A stretch of 64,000 nt of DNA. It comes from JAAXHB01 sp965221635. Its GTDB lineage: Bacteria > Actinomycetota > Acidimicrobiia > Acidimicrobiales > Aldehydirespiratoraceae. The position numbers and the translations under genes were made by a program. Below are positions 52,198 to 60,407 of this stretch, piece by piece; position 1 is the stretch's first letter; every line of letters begins with the position of its first letter. Where the stretch lies: contig OZ244902.1 of NCBI GenBank assembly GCA_965221635.1, forward strand, positions 1,674,001 to 1,738,000, read 5' to 3'. Below the pieces are notes generated by a model, which searched no databases, was not told the DNA's origin, and saw only the letters and a list, made by a program, of their open reading frames with translations.

Positions 52198-52659
52198 TCA
52201 GAAGCGCCACCCCTCGGCCCTGATCACGTCCAACATCGTCATGCAGCCGATGCGCATCCCCCGGCACACATAGGGGATGCGTGGCTTGGATGCAGAACCG
52301 CCCTGTTCCTGGGTCACCACGGGTAGGGAACGGATCGCTGCGAGCGCGATCACGAAGGGATCGGCTTTTCCCCTTCCTGTCCCAGGTTTCGCGAGATTGG
52401 GATGGTCGCTCAGAACCTCACGCGCTGCCAGCATGATGTCCCGCGTAGTGGGCACAACGATGGCATTGGCGCGGCGCTTCACCCAGTCGAGGAGGTCGTC
52501 CTCTTGTGCCATGAGTTCCTCCAACACTTGCTCGGGAACGAACAGGCGGCCGCCCGTCGCGAGTGCGTCCAGGTGGTTCCAAAGCTGCGGGAAGGCGTCA
52601 GGCGGATAGGAGCGAACCCAGGCGCCGATCAGTGCGCTCGTGTCAAAGACGTAACTCAC
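52198..52659 (-). CDS. PIN-like domain protein (DUF4411 type), probable toxin
   Basis: 153 residues. It opens with V-F-D-T-S-A-L-I-G-A-W and then Y-P-P-D-A-F-P-x-L-W, the recognisable DUF4411 start. The acidic residues D6, E47 and D100 (K-A-D-P-F-V-I-A-L-A) have the order of a PIN nuclease triad. PIN-domain toxins cut RNA; DUF4411 proteins are commonly linked to an XRE-HTH/ImmA-type protease gene, as here. GTG start overlaps the stop of the upstream gene by 4 bp (GTGA), so the pair is translationally coupled. Toxicity is inferred from family and context. Confidence 0.82.
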   Translation of the reverse strand: MSYVFDTSALIGAWVRSYPPDAFPQLWNHLDALATGGRLFVPEQVLEELMAQEDDLLDWVKRRANAIVVPTTRDIMLAAREVLSDHPNLAKPGTGRGKADPFVIALAAIRSLPVVTQEQGGSASKPRIPYVCRGMRIGCMTMLDVIRAEGWRF

Positions 52660-53834
52660 GCAACGCTGCCCGCTTCACTCTCGAGCGCGGCAAGGTGCTT
52701 CAGCTTGATCCCGAGCAACGATGACAGCGAAGAAGGCGTTAGCGCCTCACGGTGATACGCGTCCAGCACCAGTCGAACGAAGGGCTTTCCCTGGTCCCGT
52801 ATGACCATCCTGTGTGGAGGCGGCCCGCCCTTGGTGCTGCTTCTCAGCTTCCGTTGCTCGTCGCGTCGCATGGCGTAGCTCAACAGGTACTTCCGGCGGC
52901 TCTCGACATAGGACTCCGCGCTGGCGCGCCTCAAAGTCACGAGTCTTCGCAGGACTGCCTCGCGACTCACTCCGTACTTCCTCGCTAGGTCCGCGAGCAC
53001 CTCGTCGTCCCACTCACGCTCCCCAGGCGGGCGCACGATCTCGTCGTCGAGGAGAGACGCTGCTGGGAGCAGGATGGCGCCCGCGACTGCGTTGCACCAG
53101 ACCTCGATCCTCTTGCCCTCATTGCCATCCGGCTCAAGAAGATCGCACAGGCCACCTTGCCGCAGCGTGAGGTGCGCAAACTCGTGCAGGAGGGTGAACA
53201 CCTGACCCGCCGGCGCGTCAAGTGCGTTGACCATCACGACCGGCACGTCGTGGGAGCCCAAGGAGAAGCCTCGCATCTCTTCCAGAGGCACCTCGCTCGT
53301 CCGCAGCACGAGCACACCGAGAGCCTCCACCGCTTCAAGCCATCCGCTGAAGGCAGTCGTGGGCCGACGCCAAGAGAACTGTCCATCAAGCGGCACCCCC
53401 AAACATCTGCGCGCTATCTCAGCCGCGGCCTCAGGGCTGTGTTGCAGGTTGAGAGCGGGAATGGTCCGAGATGCCTTGCCTTGACCTTGAAGGAGCTCCG
53501 CTGCGATCTCCTGCTGCAGAACCGCGCGCCGGTACACCTTGTGAAGAGCTCGGCTCCAGGAGCGGTCGGGATTGTCGGGAAGCTTGCGGAAGTCCCGAAG
53601 AGTGTCGAAGTCCGACGGGGGCTCTGGCAAGAAAAAAACCGCAAAGGGTCTTTGGTAGAGCTTGGCCAGTTGACGAAGCTTCGCCACGGTCGGTTCCGAC
53701 GCACCCCGCTCCCAATCCTCGAGGCGATTCGGGGTGACCCGTGCGCGCCGGGCGGCCTCTTCCACGCCAACGCCGACAGTGAGACGGGCCCACTTGAGAA
53801 CGCTCGGGGTGACGGGCGCGAGATCGGTGGCCAT
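52656..53834 (-). CDS. XRE-type HTH / ImmA-IrrE metallopeptidase fusion
   Basis: 392 residues. N-terminal XRE helix-turn-helix (about 12-66: V-G-V-E-E-A-A-R-R-A-R-V-T-P and W-E-R-G-A-S-E-P-T). A ~130-residue connector follows, then a COG2856-type Zn peptidase with H-E-F-A-H at about 217-221 and a conserved downstream E-x-x-C-N-A-V-A-G-A-I-L-L-P. Members of this class regulate phage, ICE and toxin genes and can act as antitoxins. It is the first gene of a two-gene operon with the PIN-like gene, preceded by a 160-bp non-coding segment. GTG 53837 is an alternative start. Confidence 0.88.
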   Translation of the reverse strand: MATDLAPVTPSVLKWARLTVGVGVEEAARRARVTPNRLEDWERGASEPTVAKLRQLAKLYQRPFAVFFLPEPPSDFDTLRDFRKLPDNPDRSWSRALHKVYRRAVLQQEIAAELLQGQGKASRTIPALNLQHSPEAAAEIARRCLGVPLDGQFSWRRPTTAFSGWLEAVEALGVLVLRTSEVPLEEMRGFSLGSHDVPVVMVNALDAPAGQVFTLLHEFAHLTLRQGGLCDLLEPDGNEGKRIEVWCNAVAGAILLPAASLLDDEIVRPPGEREWDDEVLADLARKYGVSREAVLRRLVTLRRASAESYVESRRKYLLSYAMRRDEQRKLRSSTKGGPPPHRMVIRDQGKPFVRLVLDAYHREALTPSSLSSLLGIKLKHLAALESEAGSVA

Positions 53835-53837
53835 CAC

Positions 53838-53998
53838 TCGCTACCCGCTATGGGACTCGTCGGTCCGTTGACCCGATGTCATGCCTCGGAAGCTAACAGC
53901 AAGGACAATCTTCTGAGGGACGCAAATTCTTGCACCCTTTCGATGCATGTGGGTTGACCATGGTTCGAGATCGGGAGCGGCCAGTTGAATGTTTGGCA
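53838..53998. other. 161-bp non-coding segment of the cassette
   Basis: Between the XRE-ImmA start and the end of the intact SDR gene. Minus-strand TAGCTT (53895-53890) is a possible -10 but lacks a convincing -35. The segment is less G+C-rich than the neighbours. Confidence 0.4.
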
Positions 53999-54811
53999 CT
54001 AGAGGCCCAGGAAGCCGCCTCCGTCTGTTACGAGGGTCTGGCCTGTGATGTAGGCGCTCATTTCTGAGGCGAGGAACACCGCGGCGGGGCCGACGTCGGT
54101 TTCGGGGTCACCGATTCGTCCCAGGGGAGTGCGCGCCACAAGACGAACCTCAAGCACGGGGTTGGCGGCGGTGGCGGCATCCATGGCCGGGGTGCGCGCC
54201 AGGGGCGCGATCGCGTTGACCCGGATCCCGAGCGGCCCCCATTCACGGGCCAGGCTCTTGAGCAGACCTCGCTGCGCGGCTTTCACGGTGGCGTACACGG
54301 GGAGGTTGGCGGATCCTTCGATCCCCGCTGGGGATGTGAGCAGGATCATCGATCCGGGTCGCTTTCGGAGATGGGGAAATGCGGCCCGGGCACACAGGAA
54401 CGCGGCGGTTGTGGAGATGTCAATCTGAGCGGCGATCACCTCGTTTCGCACCGCTTGCAGGGGGCGGGGTGGCCCTGCGCCCGACACGGCGTTGTGCACC
54501 ATCACGTCCAGGCCGCCGAAACGCTCCACCGCTGTTGCCACCGCGGCGTCCACCTGAGCGGGATCGGTCACGTCGCATTGCACGAACTGCGCCCGGTCAC
54601 CACGTGCGCGGATTGCGGCGGCGGACTCCTCTCCCACGTCGGCGCGCCGTGATGCGATCACAACGGCCGCGCCCGCAGCGGCCATGGCGCCGGCAATGCC
54701 CAAACCGACGCCAGCTGCTCCGCCGGTGATCAGCGCAGTGTGGCCCTCCAACAGCGCCCCGTTTCGAGCCCCGCTTCCGGAACTGGGATGCAAGTCCTCG
54801 GCGTTGCTCAT
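53999..54811 (-). CDS. short-chain dehydrogenase/reductase (SDR)
   Basis: 270 residues. Cofactor-binding T-G-G-A-A-G-V-G-L-G near residue 30, D-V-T-D, H-N-A-V-S-G, catalytic serine in L-L-T-S-P-A-G and Y-x-x-x-K as Y-A-T-V-K. The C-terminal D-G-G-G-F-L is typical of classical SDRs. Substrate unknown. The ATG at 54811 overlaps the stop of the upstream SDR-like gene (ATGA). Its last 58 codons are the right copy of the direct repeat, so the present 3' end may have been supplied by the inserted cassette. Confidence 0.92.
   Translation of the reverse strand: MSNAEDLHPSSGSGARNGALLEGHTALITGGAAGVGLGIAGAMAAAGAAVVIASRRADVGEESAAAIRARGDRAQFVQCDVTDPAQVDAAVATAVERFGGLDVMVHNAVSGAGPPRPLQAVRNEVIAAQIDISTTAAFLCARAAFPHLRKRPGSMILLTSPAGIEGSANLPVYATVKAAQRGLLKSLAREWGPLGIRVNAIAPLARTPAMDAATAANPVLEVRLVARTPLGRIGDPETDVGPAAVFLASEMSAYITGQTLVTDGGGFLGL
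54003..54178. repeat. 176-bp direct repeat, right copy
   Basis: The copy inside the intact SDR gene; matches 52015-52190 with six substitutions. Confidence 0.92.
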
Positions 54812-55560
54812 CCCGCCATCCACGTTCCGCCGTCGATCACCATGGTGGTGCCGGTGACGCCGCTCGCAGCCCTCGACGCCAGCGCGTCCACCATCGCGGC
54901 AAGCTCCTGTGCATCAGGCATCCGGCCAAGGGCCGGATCGGCGATCGACATGGCCGACACCACGGCATCGGCGTGCTCGGCGGATAGGAACTCACCGGGG
55001 TGAAGGCTCACGGCGTGCACTCGGATGCCGTCGCTGCCCCAGCTCTTGGCCAGGGATCGGGCCAGCACCCGCATGCCTTCAGCGGCGGTCGCCAGGGTCG
55101 TGAACCCAGCGGCGCCTGCCGAAGCGAGCGTCGGCACACAAAACACCATCGTCCCGCCACGTGCCAACAAGTGCGGGTGGGCCCCACGCGCCAGGCGCAG
55201 CCCGGCCTCGATGGTGGCGTCACAAGCGCTGCGCCAGTGCTCCAAGGTCATTTCCGCCAGCGCCAACGGCATCAGCGAAGCGTCGGGGTAGAGCGCGTGA
55301 ACCACCAGGTCAAGCCCGTCCGCACCCGAAACACCACGGCCAACACCAGACGGTGCCGAAGCGGACTTCTCCTCAGCAGACTCCGCCGCCTCAGCGGACT
55401 CCGCGCCACCGTCACCCTCACGCCCGGCCCGAACCCGAGCCACGAACTCGTCGTCCACCTCACCGGGCCGCGGATCAACCCACTGCACCCTGCCGGAGAG
55501 CGAACCGGCGAGCTTCGCCGCGGCCGGACATCCCCCAACAACGAGCACCTGACGACTCAC
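54808..55560 (-). CDS. SDR-like protein lacking catalytic residues
   Basis: 250 residues, Rossmann-like. The glycine motif is degenerate (V-V-G-G-C-P-A-A-A-K) and the Y-x-x-x-K pair is absent: the aligned position reads F-T-T-L-A. The C-terminal V-I-D-G-G-T-W-M and S-W-G-S-D-G-I-R-V-H-A-V-S keep the SDR outline. An E/S/A-rich insertion sits at about 55320-55420. It probably pairs with the catalytic SDR encoded immediately downstream with a 4-bp overlap, as a non-catalytic subunit. GTG start with GGGAGG about 8 nt upstream. Confidence 0.78.
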   Translation of the reverse strand: MSRQVLVVGGCPAAAKLAGSLSGRVQWVDPRPGEVDDEFVARVRAGREGDGGAESAEAAESAEEKSASAPSGVGRGVSGADGLDLVVHALYPDASLMPLALAEMTLEHWRSACDATIEAGLRLARGAHPHLLARGGTMVFCVPTLASAGAAGFTTLATAAEGMRVLARSLAKSWGSDGIRVHAVSLHPGEFLSAEHADAVVSAMSIADPALGRMPDAQELAAMVDALASRAASGVTGTTMVIDGGTWMAG

Positions 55561-55692
55561 CGGCACACCTCCCAACAAAGATTCGCAAGAGTGCTGATCG
55601 TCATGTCGGCCTCGCTTGTGTGCTTGGGAGTGGGTTGGCGGATGGGGTCGGGGCGGCGAGCGTCCCGTTTGAAGCTGCCCACAAAGGGTGCC

Positions 55693-55698
55693 TAACAT
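55693..55698 (+). promoter_or_regulatory. -10 element of a probable leaderless promoter (Rieske oxygenase)
   Basis: TAACAT, exactly 7 nt before the ATG at 55706. It supports that start over the GTG at 55688. Confidence 0.5.
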
Positions 55699-55705
55699 CG
55701 GCCCG

Positions 55706-56758
55706 ATGCAGCAAACCATGCGCTCGCCGAGCAGGCCAACCCGAACCGACCAGGGCTGGTTTCACAATACCGATCCCGCATTGAGGCAGTGTTGGCATCC
55801 GGTGGCGCGTGCATCGGAGCTGCGCGACGACGGCCCCATCGGTGTGGAATTGCTGGGTGAGCACTGGTGCGTGGTCCGCCTCGGTGGCACCCTCACGGCG
55901 TTTGCGGATGCCTGCCCGCACCGGCTGTCGCCGCTGAGCGCGGGCACCGTGATCGGGGACAGTCTGCGTTGCGCCTACCACGGATTTCGCTTCGCGGCCG
56001 ATGGTCGCTGCGTGGAGATACCCGCCTTGGAGCCTGGCCTGCCGATCGGCTCTGGCGCGCATTGTTCTGTTGCGGCGGCGGTCACCGAGCATCTGGGACT
56101 CATCTGGTTGGCGCCCGAAACGCCGCTGGCGCCGCTGCCCGAGGTGCCCGAACACCACGACCCCTCGTTTGTTCAATGCCCGCTTCCCGCTTTGGACTGG
56201 AACGCCTCCGCGGCTCAGATGGCAGACAACTTCCTTGATGTGGCCCACCTGCCATTTGTGCACCTCGACACCTTCGGCGAGGAGGACGACCTGCTGGTGG
56301 CCGACTACGGGGTTGAGCGCAACGACTGGAAGTTCAACGTTGTCCATCGCCACCAAACCAAGGCCCTGGCCGACTCGATGGGCGCAGGCGACGAATATCG
56401 CATCGTGGAGCGTGAGCTGCTGTACGTGTTCACCGCGCCACATCACGTGTACCTGCGCATCGGCTACACCGAGGAGAACGCGGTGCTCACGATCAGCTTC
56501 TGTCATCAGCCGGTGAACGCAACCACCACCAGGCTGTACTGCACCGACTACCGCAACGACATCGCCGACACAGACGAGGCCCGGGCCGCAGCGGTGGACT
56601 TCCAGTTGGCTGTGGCCGCGGAGGACAAGGTGCTGCTCGAACGGATGCACACCAAAGCGGTGCCCCTTGGGCCCGGCGTGGAGTTCCACACCAAAGCCGA
56701 CCGGATCACCCTGGAAATGCGACGAGTGCTCGCCGACCTGGTGGCCGCCACCGAATAA
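55706..56758 (+). CDS. Rieske non-heme iron oxygenase, alpha-subunit type
   Basis: 350 residues. Rieske [2Fe-2S] ligands C70 and H72 (C-P-H), C89 and H92 (C-A-Y-H). The mononuclear iron site is N-F-L-D-V-A-H-L-P-F-V-H (about 174-186). The length and N-terminal C-W-H-P-V-A-R place it near VanA-like O-demethylases and the KshA-type oxygenases rather than three-subunit dioxygenases. It needs a reductase, none of which is adjacent. Substrate may be an aromatic ether, sterol or alkaloid. Divergent from the SDR pair. Confidence 0.88.
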   Translation: MQQTMRSPSRPTRTDQGWFHNTDPALRQCWHPVARASELRDDGPIGVELLGEHWCVVRLGGTLTAFADACPHRLSPLSAGTVIGDSLRCAYHGFRFAADGRCVEIPALEPGLPIGSGAHCSVAAAVTEHLGLIWLAPETPLAPLPEVPEHHDPSFVQCPLPALDWNASAAQMADNFLDVAHLPFVHLDTFGEEDDLLVADYGVERNDWKFNVVHRHQTKALADSMGAGDEYRIVERELLYVFTAPHHVYLRIGYTEENAVLTISFCHQPVNATTTRLYCTDYRNDIADTDEARAAAVDFQLAVAAEDKVLLERMHTKAVPLGPGVEFHTKADRITLEMRRVLADLVAATE

Positions 56759-56838
56759 CACCCACCCCGGCAGGCCCCCACCCCGGCTTGGCTCCCACCC
56801 CGGCAAACCCCCAACCCGGCCGGCCCGAGCCGCCTCGG

Positions 56839-59535
56839 CTAGATGTGGGCCGCCGGCGTGGCGTGCGTGGTGGCGGTCGGGTCGACGTGGCGGCGCCTCG
56901 TGGAACGGTCGACCATCTCCGTGGCCACCCACACCAGCAGCCCGCCCACCGCAACCGCAACCATCACCAACACCCAGGCGCCCGCGGGGGGCAGCGTGAG
57001 TTGGAAGAAGCTCCGCAGCGGCGGCCAGGCCATGGTCACGCCGTATCCCGCCGCCATCGAGGTGGCAAGTCCCAGCTTCCAAGCTCGCAGCGGGCGGCTG
57101 ATCAGCACCAGGATCACCAGTCCGATGCCCAGCAGCGTCATGGTGGCGCAACTTCGGGCCTGATCGAGGCTCACCGAATCGAGGCGACGCACCACCTCGT
57201 AGGTGGCGAACGTGATCACCGCCGCCACAACACCGGCCGGCAGCGAAAACAGCAGCACCCTCGCAAGAAAGCCCCGCCGCACCAGCCGGTCGTTCGGGGC
57301 CAGGGCCAGAAAGAAGCCCGGCATGCCGGTGGAGAACGTTCCGATCAAGGTGAGGTGACGGGGCAGGAACGGAAACGGTGATCCCACCGCACCCACCAGC
57401 GCGGTCAACAGCACCGCGTACGCGGCTTTGGTGATGAACAGGTTGCCCACCCGTTCGATGTTGTTGATCACCCGTCGTCCCTCCGCGAGCACCCGCGGCA
57501 AGGTGGAGAAGCGATTGTCCAACAACACCAACTGAGCCACCGCTCGTGTGGACGACGACCCCGAACCCATGGCGATGCCCATGTCGGCGTCCTTGAGGGC
57601 CAGCACGTCGTTCACGCCGTCCCCGGTCATCGCCACCGTGCGGCCACGGGCTTGCAGCGCATGCACCATCGCTCGCTTCTGATGTGGCGTGACCCGGCCG
57701 AACACCGTGGCGGACTCCAAGGCGTCGGCGAGCGCTTCGGCGTCCTCGGGAAGCTCACGGGCATCGGTTCCCGCCTCGGCGCCGGCGGTGATGCCGGCTC
57801 GGTGCGCCACCGAGGCCACCGTGGCGGGGTGATCACCGGAGATCACCTTCAAGTCCACGCCCTGACCCTTGAAGAACGCGAAGATCTCCGCGGCGTCGGA
57901 TCGAACGGTGTCGCTGAGATGCACCAGGCACAACGGCGTGCGCACCTCCGGCAGTTGCTCGGACAGTTCCGACTCGTTGCTGCGGGTCACCACCAGCACC
58001 CTCGAACCGCTCGCCGCGGCGTGCGCGGCCCGGTCGCGGGCGTCACGCAGCAGTTCGTGGTGAGCCTCAACGCTCGCCTCGTCGCCTGCGTGGGCCGCGC
58101 CGGCGGAGATCTCGGCGTGGGGCCATTCGCCGTCGGTGGGTGTCGGCCGGCCCAGAAGCACGTCGGGCGCGCCGAGGTGGAACACGGCACGCCCCTCAAA
58201 GGCGGCTGCTGCCCACTTGCGCGCAGACGAGAACGGCACCCCCGAGCGCAAAATCCAGTCGTCGCCGGAGCCCACTTCGGCGCCACGGCCCTCTATTTCG
58301 CGCAGCCCCACAAGAATGGCCACGCCGTGATCTATGGCGGCCAGGGTTGCGTTCGGGGAAGGATCGGCGGCCACCAGGGCGCGCAACGCTTCCAGCGCCT
58401 CGGCTTCGGTGGTGTCACCCAGCGGCTCCACACGATCCATGGAAATGTCGCCGGTGGTGATCGTTCCCGTCTTGTCCAAACACAAAGTGTCCACACGAGC
58501 AAGAAGCTCCACCGAGGCGAGTTCCTTGGCCAAGGCTCGACGCCGGGCCAGCACGATCACTCCTGTGATGAAAGACAGGCTGGTGAGAAGCACCAGACCA
58601 TCGGGAACCATCGCCACCGCCGCCGCGACGGTGCCTCGAAGCGCTTCCTGCCAACGATCCTCGGTGCCCAGCAAACGCAGCAGCAACAGGCCCGCAGCGG
58701 GCGGGATGATCACGGTGAGCCAGCGCAATATCACGTTCACACCCGCTTTGAGTTCGCTGCCGGCCAGCTTGAATCGTCGTGCCTCCTCGGCGAGCCGGGC
58801 CGCGTACGAGTCGGCGCCGATGGCGGTGGCGCGGTACCTGCCGCTGCCCGCGCTCACGAACGATCCCGACATCACCGTGGCGCCCGGGGTCATGTCCACC
58901 GGGTCGCTCTCGCCGGTTAGCAGCGACTCGTCCACCTCCAGGCCGTTCTCGGTCAACACCAGGCCGTCCACCACGATCTGATCGCCGGGGTGCAACTCCA
59001 GCACGTCGTCGGCCACCACTTCGCGTGTCTCAACCTCTGCGGTGCTGCCGTCTCGCACCACCCGAGCACGGGGCGCCGACAGCACCGCCAGTTCGTTGAG
59101 CGTGCGCCGAGCCTTCAGTTCCTGGGCGATGCCGATGATGCTGTTGGACACCACCACACCCGCGAACAACGCATCAGCGGGGAAGCCCGCCACAAGGATC
59201 AACGCGAACATCGTGGCGATGATCCCGTTCACCGGCGTGAGAACGTTGGAGCGGAAGATCTCACCCACAGAACGCACCGGAGCGCCCGGAACGTTGTTCA
59301 CGAGCCCGTCCCGCACCCGCTGCTCCACCTCGGCTGCGCTCAAACCGATGTCCACTGCGGACATGGCCGCCTCCGACCGTTCGGCGCCCGTGCCCGGTTC
59401 ACGCCCCGTGCCCGGTTCAGGCCCCGTGCCCGATTGAGGCCCTGTGCCCGGCTCGGGCCCTGTCTCGGCTTGCGCGGGGGAGTCGTCGGCGCCTGCTGCC
59501 TCGCTTGCGGCGGGTGGTGTGTCGTGGGAGGTCAC
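56839..59535 (-). CDS. ctpE: P-type cation-transporting ATPase (CtpE-like)
   Basis: 898 residues. P-type ATPase motifs: T-G-E-S-D-P (actuator), phosphorylated Asp in D-K-T-G-T-I-T, K-W in S-A-R-K-W-A-A, and hinge T-G-D-G-V-N-D-V-L-A-L-K-D-A-D. P in M-V-P-D-G-L replaces the usual M4 motif P-E-G-L. The whole chain follows mycobacterial CtpE, a Ca2+-importing ATPase linked to cell-envelope integrity. The N-terminal ~55 residues contain four G-x-x-P/S-G-T-G repeats. The GTG at 59535 overlaps the stop of the PIG-L gene (GTGA). The frame runs to 59601. Confidence 0.9.
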   Translation of the reverse strand: MTSHDTPPAASEAAGADDSPAQAETGPEPGTGPQSGTGPEPGTGREPGTGAERSEAAMSAVDIGLSAAEVEQRVRDGLVNNVPGAPVRSVGEIFRSNVLTPVNGIIATMFALILVAGFPADALFAGVVVSNSIIGIAQELKARRTLNELAVLSAPRARVVRDGSTAEVETREVVADDVLELHPGDQIVVDGLVLTENGLEVDESLLTGESDPVDMTPGATVMSGSFVSAGSGRYRATAIGADSYAARLAEEARRFKLAGSELKAGVNVILRWLTVIIPPAAGLLLLRLLGTEDRWQEALRGTVAAAVAMVPDGLVLLTSLSFITGVIVLARRRALAKELASVELLARVDTLCLDKTGTITTGDISMDRVEPLGDTTEAEALEALRALVAADPSPNATLAAIDHGVAILVGLREIEGRGAEVGSGDDWILRSGVPFSSARKWAAAAFEGRAVFHLGAPDVLLGRPTPTDGEWPHAEISAGAAHAGDEASVEAHHELLRDARDRAAHAAASGSRVLVVTRSNESELSEQLPEVRTPLCLVHLSDTVRSDAAEIFAFFKGQGVDLKVISGDHPATVASVAHRAGITAGAEAGTDARELPEDAEALADALESATVFGRVTPHQKRAMVHALQARGRTVAMTGDGVNDVLALKDADMGIAMGSGSSSTRAVAQLVLLDNRFSTLPRVLAEGRRVINNIERVGNLFITKAAYAVLLTALVGAVGSPFPFLPRHLTLIGTFSTGMPGFFLALAPNDRLVRRGFLARVLLFSLPAGVVAAVITFATYEVVRRLDSVSLDQARSCATMTLLGIGLVILVLISRPLRAWKLGLATSMAAGYGVTMAWPPLRSFFQLTLPPAGAWVLVMVAVAVGGLLVWVATEMVDRSTRRRHVDPTATTHATPAAHI

Positions 59536-60263
59536 AGCTTCGTCATTCGTTTGAACGCCTCGGCGTTCCTCACCCCAACGCGTCGCCCCGCGGCGCGGCA
59601 CTCGTCGAACAAACCGGCCCGGAAATTGTCCCTGTCGGCGCCGGCCTGCTCGGCGGAGATCCCGTGGGTGCTCTCGTACTGGCTTTCATGCGCCAGCAGC
59701 GCCTCAACCTTCGCCTCCACGTGAAGTGATCCGACCTGCTCAAAATGGTCGGGCTCCTCACATTCGAACAGCAGCATCTCCTCGGGCCGGTGATGGGCGA
59801 TGCCGTGCTCAGCGAAGAAATGCGGATCTCGGGCCGCCACCACCGCGTCGCAAGCCAGAAACCCCGCGGCTCGGTGGTCGGGGTGCAGGCGCCAGCGCTG
59901 CCACGGGTCATGGGCCAGCACCACCTCGGGCCGCAGTTCGCGGATCACCCGAGCCACCCGGCTTCTCAGTTGCATCGTGGCGTCCAGTTCCCCGTCCACC
60001 TCATCCAGGAAGCACACCTCGCCCCGGGCGCCCAGTCGCCGGGCCGCCTCGCGCTGTTCCACCTTGCGCCTGCGAGCAAGCCTGGCGGTGTCGGCGTTGG
60101 CGTCCCAGGTGCCCTTGGAGCCGTCGGTGCAGATCAGCAAGCTCACCTCACACCCGGCTCCGGCCCATTTGGCCAGTGTCGCACCCGAACCGAACTCGAT
60201 GTCATCGGGGTGAGCGCCGATGGCCAGCACCGCCGAGGGTGTGGGTAGATCAACTGTGGCCAC
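59532..60263 (-). CDS. PIG-L family (LmbE-like) N-acetylglucosaminyl deacetylase
   Basis: 243 residues. Zinc-site motif A-H-P-D-D-I-E at about 17-23 and the downstream H-P-D-H; D-G-S-K-G-T and D-P-W-Q-R-W lie between. Typical substrates are GlcNAc-linked small molecules (mycothiol precursor or conjugates) or cell-wall sugars. Similarity to MshB/Mca is only at family level, so no gene name is given. GTG 60263 with GGAAGG 8 nt upstream is preferred over ATG 60293. First gene of an operon with ctpE. Confidence 0.87.
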   Translation of the reverse strand: MATVDLPTPSAVLAIGAHPDDIEFGSGATLAKWAGAGCEVSLLICTDGSKGTWDANADTARLARRRKVEQREAARRLGARGEVCFLDEVDGELDATMQLRSRVARVIRELRPEVVLAHDPWQRWRLHPDHRAAGFLACDAVVAARDPHFFAEHGIAHHRPEEMLLFECEEPDHFEQVGSLHVEAKVEALLAHESQYESTHGISAEQAGADRDNFRAGLFDECRAAGRRVGVRNAEAFKRMTKL

Positions 60264-60407
60264 TTGTGATCCTTCCTGCTGGGCGAATGCCATTTGACTG
60301 CCCGCGTCGGGGGGTGCAACCCGTTGTGGTCGTGGCGCCCCTCGGCTGCCGCACCGTTGGGGTGTCGCACCGTCGGAGGATTGTGACCGGCGACCGCTGC
60401 GGTGATC

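Noticed and set aside
52191..54002. Integrase, transposase or terminal inverted repeats for the toxin-antitoxin-like cassette
   Set aside because: Both strands hold only the two genes; the only terminal feature is the direct repeat of the SDR gene end.
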